Source of the DNA: Symsagittifera roscoffensis
Taxonomy: Eukaryota > Xenacoelomorpha > Acoela > Convolutidae
Length of the DNA stretch: 64,000 bases
Assembly: GCF_963678635.1 (NCBI RefSeq)
Contig: NC_087065.1
Location: forward strand, 21,705,480 to 21,769,479
Direction of reading: 5' to 3'
The notes beneath the pieces are model-generated. The model was not told where the DNA came from. It was given only the letters and a program-made list of their open reading frames with translations, and made no database searches. A program made the translations under genes and the position numbers. Below, piece by piece: positions 1 to 9,687 of the stretch. The number at the start of each line of letters is the position of its first letter. The stretch's first letter is position 1.

Positions 1-234
1 TTTTGGTTCATATTTGCAAATACATAATCCTAATGTTACATTTGTCAGTACGACAAGTTGGTAACCATCTTTGAATTATTTGAGTAAACAAAAAATCATC
101 AGCCTATAATCTCGCAACTAATGATCATCAGACTTTGATCCCAGGTCCAGTAAACTTGGAAACTCATTCCCCATCCACTGGAGACAAATGAATACCAAAA
201 GTTTTGCGTGGATATTGCAAATTTATTTCTTCAG

Positions 235-574
235 CTGTCCAAGTCAAAGTCTTACTATACCCCAATTCAACCATCCTAACCTTATTTCTAATGAAGTTTC
301 CAAACCCTTAGAAACACAAATCATAGGAGACACCGTCGCTGCCTATCCAAATTATCCATCGACACTTCCGATACGCAATCTTCACCAATACAGAGCTGGT
401 CCCGTGACTCAATCACACAGCTGCGCTTACCTCTGTTTCGCTGAGCGACCATGGCACACTTATTATCATCAATGTGTCATAACTTGGAGACGAGTGAACA
501 ACATGTGTTTGTGTCTATGTATACCTCGCTTCTACCCTCGACAACCTAATTCAATTATTAATGGCCGCTCTTGA
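235..574 (+). CDS. possible terminal exon of a small cysteine-rich secreted protein (partial)
   Basis: A candidate last exon. A good acceptor (TTTATTTCTTCAG, AG at 233-234) opens a reading frame that runs to TGA at 572-574, with an AATAAA 50 bp downstream. The C-terminal third is cysteine-rich: C-x3-C, then single cysteines after about 12 and 10 residues, ending in CLCLC. This spacing (CxxxC followed later by CxC) recalls cysteine-stabilised alpha-beta peptides, but I cannot assign a family. Signal-peptide exons would lie left of the window. An ATG at 188 also opens this frame, but 188-234 looks like intron. It converges tail to tail with TFB1M. The exon itself is uncertain; RNA evidence would be needed. 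Confidence 0.3.
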
Positions 575-623
575 ATAAAAAAACTGACACGAATCCTAGC
601 TGATGTCTGAAAGTTGTTTCTTC

Positions 624-635
624 AATAAATTTAAT
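624..635. promoter_or_regulatory. overlapping convergent poly(A) signals
   Basis: AATAAA on the plus strand (624-629) sits 50 bp after the stop of the plus-strand exon. ATTAAA on the minus strand (630-635) lies 27 bp after the TFB1M stop. The 3' ends of the two genes therefore abut or overlap. Both hexamers are common and functional use is inferred from position. Confidence 0.4.
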
Positions 636-662
636 CATTTTTTATCATGTAAAATAAAATTT

Positions 663-2115
663 TTAAGCATTCTGCAAGTTTTCGCTTTCATCTTCAAAAG
701 CAAAGCCAGTTTCTGAGTTCGTTTCAAATTCATCAAACAAATCCAACAAGCTCTGAGGAACATTCACTCTTGGTTTTTGATAATTATATTCAAATAGGTT
801 GTCATGTTCTTTGCACATCTTGAAATAAACATCAGCAAGTCTTTGCATGTGGTCAAATGTCAAAAATCTAGGATACAAATCTCGAGGGATATCAGCATCT
901 TCACACATTCTAATCGCACATTTCTTTGAAATTGTCTTTGGGAATAAGTCCATCAAACCTTTGAAACAGGGTTTATTTTTGTAATGCATAACAGCTTTGA
1001 CTAGTTTTTCGAAATAAGGTAAGGGAACGTCTATTAATTTGTTCACGCGCGGTTCGAAAGTGACCAAACCTGTTTCGCATGCCGGTTTCGGTACAAATAC
1101 GGAGTTAGAAATTGTCAGAACAAAATCTACGTGGCACATACTTTGAGCCATTAACGACAACCGACCTCTTTTGTCGTCCCCTTCATTCGCCACGAGCTGT
1201 TCAGCTACTTCTCTTTGAAAGGTGAACGCCATTTTTGTCCTTCCGTGTTGAAACAATCCGCTCTTTTTATCAACATCATGTAAAAGTTTCACCAAGAAAG
1301 GGAGAGAAATATTGAAAGGGAGATTTCCAATTATGGCCAAATTAGGAGGTTCATCGGACCACTGTTGCGAACCCTGAAAACTTCTAGAACTTTCAGTGAA
1401 GTCATGTTCTAGGCAGTCTTCAGTTAATAATTCTAAACTTGAGTTCATTTCTTCAGCAGCTGTTTGAAGCATGGTGATAATCGGACGAAACCTGAAGTCC
1501 TTTTCAATCGTAACAATTTTTTGAGGAAACTGCTTCAAGATTTCGCGTGTTATTATTCCAGGGCCTGGGCCAATCTTAAAAAAAAAACGTTCGTAAATTG
1601 AAGACTTTTTTTGAAGACTTACATATGCCATTATTCAATCCGAATTGGTATTTAAAACAAAACCTCATTACCTTCTTTTAAGGTCAAAAATGGTGAACTG
1701 TTATGGTTCGGGACTGTTCTAAATCGGAAATTTTCATCGATCTTGCCAACGAACTATCAGACAAAAAATTGAAAATTCAGCTTACTTCGTATACAGTATA
1801 ATCAGTGAGAGATCCCAGACTCCTGGCGATGTGTCTGGCAATATCTTCCCTCAGCAGGAACACCTGTGCCAGGTGTCTCACAGTCTTCAGTCTGTAGATC
1901 CTCAGCAGATCCTGCACAGAGGGCAGAGGCGGCATCTTGAATCGGCGCGGCCTCGACACTCGACTCAACTCATCTCCTAGGTTTGTCAACTTGCCCCTAT
2001 TCGAGACATATTTTTGTCTTCTCAATTCAATAACTTGGCTCAGTGGTGCTGAAATTTGGTTGAAGTGGCGGCAAGCTAAAGGGGCAACTATACTTCCGCG
2101 CTTCATAAAATCCAT
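663..2115 (-). CDS. TFB1M: mitochondrial dimethyladenosine transferase 1 (TFB1M/KsgA family), two exons
   Basis: An S-adenosylmethionine-dependent enzyme that dimethylates two adjacent adenines in the 3' stem-loop of mitochondrial 12S rRNA. Exon 1 is 1786-2115 and exon 2 is 663-1574. The 211-bp intron has donor GTAAGC and a T-rich acceptor ending AAG, joined in phase 0, giving 413 residues against about 346 in human. Residues 1-60 are basic and poor in acid, as in a mitochondrial presequence. The family core starts at MPPLPSVQD (61). Next come FLLRED (87), the SAM-binding loop E-x-GPGPG (110-116), the ribose-binding acid in IEKD (134), D163 in motif III, and the catalytic-loop NLPF (194-197, the family's N-L/I-P-F/Y). 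The Met at 2115 was chosen because it adds the presequence; the Met at residue 61 is an alternative start. The C-terminal tail after YNYQKP is acidic. Every motif is intact and the gene looks functional. Confidence 0.93.
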
Positions 2116-2125
2116 TACATTCTGA

Positions 2126-3100
2126 AGAAAAATGAAGTTTCCAAATTAAATTTTTTCCAAAGATAATGAATGCATGATGGTTCGAAGCAATCGGTTGACA
2201 AACTCTTGAAAAACAAAGCTTTTAAAAAATTAAATTAATATTGAACATTAAATTGGGTAAAATGTATGTCAAGTTTGACAGTTTCTAAGCCAAATATTTG
2301 GACATTCGACAATTGTACGTCATGGCAAATATAATTAAAAGCATCATCGCGTTAAAAATTTTCACTACGATAAGAACAGAATACTGTCACTGCAACTAAA
2401 TAATTTAATTGAATTCAAATAAATCGTTTAATTACGTACAAAAATATCAAAATGCAACTTGTATTTCCGCCCATTTAGATTACTTAGCTCTATAAAAATC
2501 GTAAGCAACGTACAATTGATCTTCGCCAGACTGCCGATAGATTTATTTTTTCTTCTGCGAAATCATTTTTGCCATGGTGATAATAATGCTTCAATTCACT
2601 GATTTGGTCTTTGAACCCACCAAGTTCCGACATTTAAACAACATTAACTTCTTATTTTATCCTTAGTTATGCGTAGAACATTTGAGTAGACTAAGTGAGT
2701 GCAGTGCCTACAACAGGAGACAGCTCTTCTTCTCCTTGTAGGGGTTTTCAGCCACCGTGAGTGGTCGGAGGAGTCTGTCGTCCTGTTGGTGGTTCTGACA
2801 GTACTGCACTATCTCACTAGTAGTCTCGCTGGTCTTCTTTCGCTCTATCTTCACCTAATCACAAACACATACCAAGTTGAGCCCGTGCAAAAAAAAGTGC
2901 GCTGCTTTGCTAGAAAAACGATCCATATTGTTTTTAGGAAAGAAAAATAAATAGAAGGACAAATGAGTCTGATTTGATAGTTCTATAATTCATTTGCCTC
3001 AAATTGTCTATAGTCAACAGACGTCTATAGTCAACAGAAGTTTTTATCAACAAAGAAACAAAAAAATTTATTAAACTTTTTTCGCCAATTTTCGAGTTTC
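2126..3100. other. intergenic, no gene seen
   Basis: AT-rich sequence upstream of TFB1M on its strand, presumably including the TFB1M promoter near 2,126-2,400. The only structured part is the imperfect hairpin at 2,684-2,827. Nothing else is recognised. Confidence 0.5.
2684..2827. repeat. ~144-bp imperfect inverted repeat (foldback element or hairpin)
   Basis: The left arm begins GAGTAGACTAAGTGAGTGCA. The reverse complement of the right arm begins GAGACTACTAGTGAGATAGT, and the two align with small gaps through AACAGGA..GACAG. The whole element is GC-richer than its flanks. It could be a foldback MITE or a structured transcript; no target duplication is evident. Confidence 0.45.
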
Positions 3101-5260
3101 ATCAAGAATGTACACATGCTTTGATTTAATACCTCAAATGTAGCAACACTACTGGACAGAAAAAAAACGAGGTAGCCAGACAAATATATTTAGAAGGAAA
3201 AATATTGAAAAACTTCATCTATTTCATTTTTGTTTCGAAAAAAGTTCAATTTAAGGAAACCATGCCAAGATACATAACCCCAACGTTAAACAAAGTTTCA
3301 GAAAAAACTATCGAGCGAAACGTGATCAAAAGATTGGGTAAGCTGAACCGAAAACGGTCAATATTTTGAGCTATAAGTTCCCCAAATCGAAAGTTTTAAG
3401 CCCCCTTCATGATACACAAAAGCATGAAAATCTATTTCTGCTCTTCAAACGAAGCAACATTCAGCGAAAACGAGTCGATATCATATCAGAAGAAACCATG
3501 CGCGGATTTAATATTTCAACCAAAAAAATCAAAAAATAAAAAGAAAGAGGAACATAAAAACTTCTAACCACTTGCGACAAATATAGCATGCACCGTTATA
3601 GAGAAAAAAAACTCAGGACAAAATTGAAAAACAATGTTTTTTCTCCAAAAACTAATAATTTTTGGAAAATATTAGCAATGTGCTATTAACGTGCATCACT
3701 TTACAATGATATTTCTCAGATATAACAAGAAACAAGACGCTAAGTGGTTAGAACCGAAGTCCAACTAAACTAAGACAAAAAACTAAAACAACCAGGCAGC
3801 CAAAAAAGCTGATATCTTTTTCATAGCCTTCTTCTTTACCAATAAAAACTTGTTTATAAAAAACTTAGAAAATGTTTATGTGGCTTAAATTCCATTAAAA
3901 ACCCAGCAATTGGACTGATAAAACTGGAACAAAACCCTGACGGCCGTCGAAAAACAATCCGATTTCATCGCCAGATACAACACCACTGACTTTCATACTA
4001 TATAAAAATGTACACCGCCTTTGAGTTCTTTAATTTTCAAGAAGTATTGTATTTAACGTTTTTTGATAATTGATATGTAATTTAGATAATACCGCTGAGA
4101 AATCTTCAAATTTAAATCAAACGATATATATACAAGACGACTTCAACTCTTTGCGGAGCATTGAAAATCCAGAGCTTTCATAGCTGCCATCAATTCAGTA
4201 AATGAACAAGACATTTTAAAGCCAATTGAATTTTTTTTCCATTTTATGCCAGCACGCTATGTACAATACAAAGGTTGTGTTTAGAGTCTCGTATTGTTTT
4301 AGTAGGACTAAACTGCTGACCTCAATTCAATTTAACGGATTAATTATCCACTTACGCGTGTTATTAGAACGCAATATACCGCGCGTTAATCATCCCAAAT
4401 TGGTACAGTTACCAAATTTCAAACCCCATAACTTTTTTAAAAAACGATCACAAGTGAAATATTTTATTGAGTATTTGAGCTCAGAACAACAATATCTTTA
4501 AGATGGTATTAAAAATGCTGTTAAAAAAGCTGTTGAAAAATCAAAAATCGACTGGATGGAAAAAAGCAACCCAAGCATAAAAATATTGCCTTTTCTTCGA
4601 ACAAAAAGAACATAAACAGTAAATTGAAAATCGCACTTTTTTAAACCTCAAACAAAAAAAGCAAAAAAAAAAAGCAAAAAAAACATAGGATACCAATGAA
4701 TTGAAATTCACTTCGTTCTTTGACACTCAAAACCTCAAGCATAGGTAAAAATGGTTTATAATGCTGTTCAAAACCAACACCACTTTCAAAGCAAGCTGAT
4801 TTTTGAAATCGAATGGATCATTTGCTTTCATGCCTCAAACGTGGCATCTGGACAGATAATGACGCAGTAGCCATTAAGCCAGGAATATTTTTTTGATTAA
4901 TATCGAAAAACTTCATCTACAGACATTTTAAATGTTTGTTTTTAATGACTATCCATTTGAGGAAACCATTCTAAGACACATACTTCAATTGACACAACAT
5001 ATTGCGACAGAAAGCCGATATCAAATCAGTAATAACCTTGAGCTGATTCAACATTTAAACCAAAAAAAAAATAAGGAAAAAATTTATATAAAAAACAAAT
5101 TGTTTACAGAGGCGCAGAGCAACTTCTCCTCACTTGCGACACAACACCAATATAGAATTGCAAGCTAAGTGACAAAAACGAGACAAAGCGGCAGAAAAAA
5201 ATCGAAAATAAGTGTCAAAACAAAATTTTGTATCTTTGACTTGAAAAAATATGAGTAAAA
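3100..5260. repeat. degenerate interspersed repeat family, several diverged copies
   Basis: No gene. Blocks recur in diverged form. 3,600-4,020 aligns with 8,545-8,900 (shared words TATAACAAGAAA.AAGACGCT, GGTTAGAA, TTCTTCTTTACCAA and GATACA.CACCACTG). 3,130-3,290 aligns with 4,800-4,980 (AAAAACTTCATCTA, GAGGAAACCAT). The divergence shows this is an old element. Its class is unknown because no coding or terminal signature survives. Confidence 0.5.
4340..4480 (+). repeat. old fragment of the 'TACGCGTTAATAGCGCGAAAT' repeat family
   Basis: Contains CACTTACGCGTGTTATTAGA, ACCGCGCGTTAATC.TCC and ACGATCACAAGTGAAATAT. These correspond in order to the much better preserved copies at 29.6, 41.7, 43.0, 44.3 and 49.2 kb. 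It is a diverged relic of that family. Confidence 0.5.
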
Positions 5261-5309
5261 CAACTGATCGCTAAATGATGATGGAAACGAAACTTACAAA
5301 GCGGTAACA

Positions 5310-6925
5310 AAACCCACAATACCCAAGCAGACACACAGTGAGCCAAAACAAGTGGTTTTCATTAAAAAAAACATAGCCAACAGGCAATTGGAAGAGTGAA
5401 TGAATGCAATTAAACAGAAAAAAAATTACCGACTTGTTTTTTTGAAATCTCAGCATTCAAATTTCAAAGAAAAAAATGCCCGTAAAGTTCTTTGAATTTT
5501 AAACACAATTTGTGATTGACACTTTTTCGATAAAATTGGCCCAAATTGAGAAAACTGAATAAATAGATAAAATCGTTATAGAAATAGTTCGAAAATCTGA
5601 AAATTAAATTCCACTAACCAAACTAGAAATCGATCACGTTTTTCATGAGCTTTACACTGCTGTTAAATAGTGTAATTAACCTTCCTTTTAACAAAGGAAA
5701 CGAACTGAACTTAAACAGAAATCAAAAGTCAAACTGCGAAAAATGCACTTGAGTCTGAAAAAAAACGAACTTATAAGAGTCTGAACTACGTTCATCGACT
5801 CTTAGTAAGTAAAAATTTCAGAGCAAGCCTTTAATTCGCACCTCAAAAAAATTAGAAAAACAACCTTTTGCTGATCAAACGAATCCAGATGTAGAAGCTA
5901 AGCCGAAATAGTAAGGTCAAAACCTTTAAAGCCGAATAAGACAGAAAAGAGTAAAATCCAAAAAAAATGATTTACTGAAACCAGTTAGTAAGCTTACAAC
6001 CATCATTTTGAGCAAATTTTGAAAAATACTAGCATTTAAAATACAGACAAGCTCGATATTAGTCTGTTAGGTGGGTAAAACACAGATTTGGAGATGACTA
6101 TAAATTGATAACTAACAAAATCGGATGTGATAAATTTGCAAATTACAGAAATAAATCAAATATACTTTCAGTTATAGTAAGACTTGCTAAAACCAAAAAC
6201 TCAATCGATGAATTTGAACACCATAAAATAAGCAGAGAAACAACTTCCCAGAGCAAAAATACAGGTATCGCCCAGAATCAAACAACAGTCCTCTGTCTTC
6301 TCAACGATGGACGTTACCTCTATGCTATATAGGACGAAACAGTCTTTAATTTAATTTAAATCAAGGTACCAAATGATTCACTGATTCTGTTTAAAAAAAT
6401 TTGTTAGCCTGATAAATCTCTTATCCAATTTTACAAAGCTTTCTAACAACAAATCATAAAACCTTAACATCAAATAAAATCAAAACTTAACCCCCATGGG
6501 TCACTGTCCAGACGAGAAAAATGTCAGAGCAAACATGACACCACAGAGGCAAAGCTTCGCTTCGCAAACGCTACCGAGAGCACGACAAGAAGCAGCTCTA
6601 GAAAGTGCAATAAAAATAGAAATAAGCCTCGAATTAATAAAAATTCGGCCAAGTCTAGGATTCGATCTGCGACCTACTGCAATCTGGAGTATTTGAGTCT
6701 CACGCACTATCCACTCAGCCACACATGCTTAACCACCGCTGAACACTAGTCACAAATAAAGCAGGTACGTATGCTAATGCGATTCAGATAAGTGACACCA
6801 AATACAAATAGACACAATTTTGCAAGTAATAGTTTGGAATTAACTGAAGGCATCCACACTAACTACCAATATTTGCGACTTAGTTAAGAAAGTTAGGAGG
6901 TTCGTAACAATACACGAAGCTGACG
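5310..6925. repeat. 1.6-kb spacer unit, copy 1 (U1)
   Basis: First of three near-identical ~1,617-bp units; the next follows directly at 6,926. The unit is AT-rich. Short open frames of 75, 66 and 73 codons recur unchanged only because the DNA is nearly identical, so I do not call them genes. The only recognisable content is a tRNA-like SINE head near the right end. Confidence 0.85.
6480..6724 (-). mobile_element. tRNA-derived SINE (copy in U1)
   Basis: On the minus strand the unit begins GTGTGGCTGAGTGG. This contains a consensus pol III A box (TGGCTGAGTGG, 6,711-6,721), followed 43 bp later by a B box (GATCGAATCC, 6,658-6,667). The A-B spacing fits a long-variable-arm tRNA (Leu/Ser type), but the 3' acceptor strand does not pair, so this is a SINE head or tRNA pseudogene rather than a tRNA gene. 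A GC-richer body follows to about 6,480; its 3' limit is uncertain. Confidence 0.6.
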
Positions 6926-8542
6926 AAACCCACATTACCCAAGCAGACACACAGTGAGCCAAAACAAGTGGTTTTCATTAAAAAAAAACATAGCCAACAG
7001 GCAATTGGAAGAGTGAATGAATGCAATTAAACAGAAAAAAAATTACCGACTTGTTTTTTTGAAATCTCAGCATTCAAATTTCAAAGAAAAAAATGCCCGT
7101 AAAGTTCTTTGAATTTTAAACACAATTTGTGATTGACACTTTTTCGATAAAATTGGCCCAAATTGAGAAAACTGAATAAATAGATAAAATCGTTATAGAA
7201 ATAGTTCGAAAATCTGAAAATTAAATTCCACTTACCAAACTAGAAATCGATCACGTTTTTCATGAGCTTTACACTGCTGTTAAATAGTGTAATTTACCTT
7301 CCTTTTAACAAAGGAAACGAACTGAACTTAAACAGAAATCAAAAGTCAAACTGCGAAAAATGCACTTGAGTCTGAAAAAAAACGAACTTATAAGAGTCTG
7401 AACTACGTTCATCGACTCTTAATAAGTAAAAATTTCAGAGCAAGCCTTTAATTCGCACCTCAAAAAAATTAGAAAAACAACCTTTTGCTGATCAAACGAA
7501 TCCAGATGTAGAAGCTAAGCCGAAATAGTAAGGTCAAAACCTTTAAAGCCGAATAAGACAGAAAAGAGTAAAATCCAAAAAAAAAGATTTACTGAAACCA
7601 GTTAGTAAGCTTACAACCATCATTTTGAGCAAATTTTGAAAAATACTAGCATTTAAAATACAGACAAGCTCGATATTAGTCTGTTAGGTGGGTAAAACAC
7701 AGATTTGGAGATGACTATAAATTGATAACTAACAAAATCGGATGTGATAAATTTGCAAATTACAGAAATAAATCAAATATACTTTCAGTTATAGTAAGAC
7801 TTGCTAAAACCAAAAACTCAATCGATGAATTTGAACACCATAAAATAAGCAGAGAAACAACTTCCCAGAGCAAAAATACAGGTATCGCCCAGAATCAAAC
7901 AACAGTCCTCTGTCTTCTCAACGATGGACGTTACCTCTATGCTATATAGGACGAAACAGTCTTTAATTTAATTTAAATCAAGGTACCAAATGATTCACTG
8001 ATTCTGTTTAAAAAAATTTGTTAGCCTGATAAATCTCTTATCCAATTTTACAAAGCTTTCTAACAACAAATCATAAAACCTTAACATCAAATAAAATCAA
8101 AACTTAACCCCCATGGGTCACTGTCCAGACGAGAAAAATTTCAGAGCAAACATGACACCACAGAGGCAAAGCTTCGCTTCGCAAACGCTACCGAGAGCAC
8201 GACAAGAAGCAGCTCTAGAAAGTGCAATAAAAATAGAAATAAGCCTCGAATTAATAAAAATTCGGCCAAGTCTAGGATTCGATCTGCGACCTACTGCAAT
8301 CTGGAGTATTTGAGTCTCACGCACTATCCACTCAGCCACACATGCTTAACCACCGCTGAACACTAGTCACAAATAAAGCAGGTACGTATGCTAATGCGAT
8401 TCAGATAAGTGACACCAAATACAAATAGACACAATTTTGCAAGTAATAGTTTGGAATTAACTGAAGGCATCCACACTAACTACCAATATTTGCGACTTAG
8501 TTAAGAAAGTTAGGAGGTTCGTAACAATACACGAAGCTGACG
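6926..8542. repeat. 1.6-kb spacer unit, copy 2 (U2)
   Basis: Head-to-tail repeat of U1 with a few substitutions. After it the sequence changes at GACGCCGCATGTG, where U1 instead continues into U2 at GACGAAACCCAC. Confidence 0.85.
8098..8341 (-). mobile_element. tRNA-derived SINE (copy in U2)
   Basis: Same element as in U1, with identical A and B boxes on the minus strand. Duplicated with the spacer, not independently inserted. Confidence 0.6.
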
Positions 8543-9168
8543 CCGCATGTGTAAAAAAAACAACATTTTTCGAAGAACGTATTTTTTGAAAAATGTTAGC
8601 GATGTGCCATTAACAAGTATCAATTTACAATAAAATTTCTCAAATATAACAAGAAATAAGACGCTTATTGGTTAGAAACGAAGTCCGACTATACTATTAC
8701 AAAAAACTTAGAGATAGGCAGCCTAAAAAACTGACATATATTTCATAAGTTTCTTCTTTACCAACAAAAGCTTGTGTAAGAAAAATTGCATTAAGCAAAA
8801 AAAACTATTGAAAATAAACCCAGTAACTGATCAAAATTGGGACAAAAAAATAATATCCAATTTTAGCGATAGATACAGTACCACTGCATTAGGACATAAT
8901 TAGACGCAAAAAGACTGCTATGATAGAGCTACAGCATTTTAAGCCAACTAGATCTAGATCTATGGACTGTTTTTCATTCCTCAGTCAAACTGTTAAAACT
9001 TCAGCAAAAAACAGCCTGACCTCAAAAAATGACACTTCAATGCGTTCAGAACTACTTAATGAATGTCTTCATAATTTTTGTACAAAAAAAAAGATTTTCA
9101 ATAAATAATGATGATCGCTCGCACAACAAATTTTTATCGTTTTTAAGTTTCGATAAAAATACTCTCAC

Positions 9169-9222
9169 CTCTTTCTCCAGCTGGGCCAGTTCACTCTGCA
9201 GTAGTTCTACTCTTGATGCCAT
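9169..9222 (-). CDS. orphan first coding exon of an unidentified gene, copy 1
   Basis: On the minus strand, ATG opens 18 codons (MASRVELLQSELAQLEKE) and ends exactly at a strong donor (GAG|GTGAGAG). An upstream TTTTCTATTTTCAG acceptor suggests a spliced 5' UTR. The peptide is charged and leucine-rich with heptad-like spacing, as at the start of a coiled coil. I do not recognise the gene. It starts about 470 bp downstream of the LRR receptor stop on the same strand. No later exon is recognisable between here and TFB1M. Identical copies lie at 14,635-14,688 and 19,596-19,649. Confidence 0.5.
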
Positions 9223-9687
9223 TTTAGACCAGATAGTTTGATTGGGATAGAAATCGAAAGAACAGTCCGGATAGATGACAGATAAAGAAAGCAGACTTTT
9301 TTTTCAGATTCTTTAAGGGCGTTCGTCGACAATTTCAATCTGAAAATAGAAAATTATCCTTGAAATATTCTATTCCTAGCGATTGAATTGACTGAGTAAA
9401 ATCATTAATTTTTTTCGATTTCAAAAACAACCCAAATTCAATTCTTCAATTTCAAAATATAACTAAATTTATAAATGCAAAATATACAAAAATTGCGTAA
9501 TCCAATTTAAAAATCATCAGTAATCTATACAAACATAAATATGACTGTACTAATTGTATTGAATGTGAGCAGGTGATCATCAACTAACTGAGCAGAAACT
9601 AATTGAAGAAAGGTAATAAATTAGAAACGATAGATAGAATGCTTGGAAAAATCATCCTACCCCTCCTCTCGTCGATTCTTAATTTGA

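Noticed and set aside
6105..6332. 75-codon open frame repeated at 7,722 and 13,185, with 66- and 73-codon frames beside it
   Set aside because: Conserved only because the spacer DNA is nearly identical. No domain or splice signals, and the 73-codon frame overlaps the SINE head on the opposite strand.
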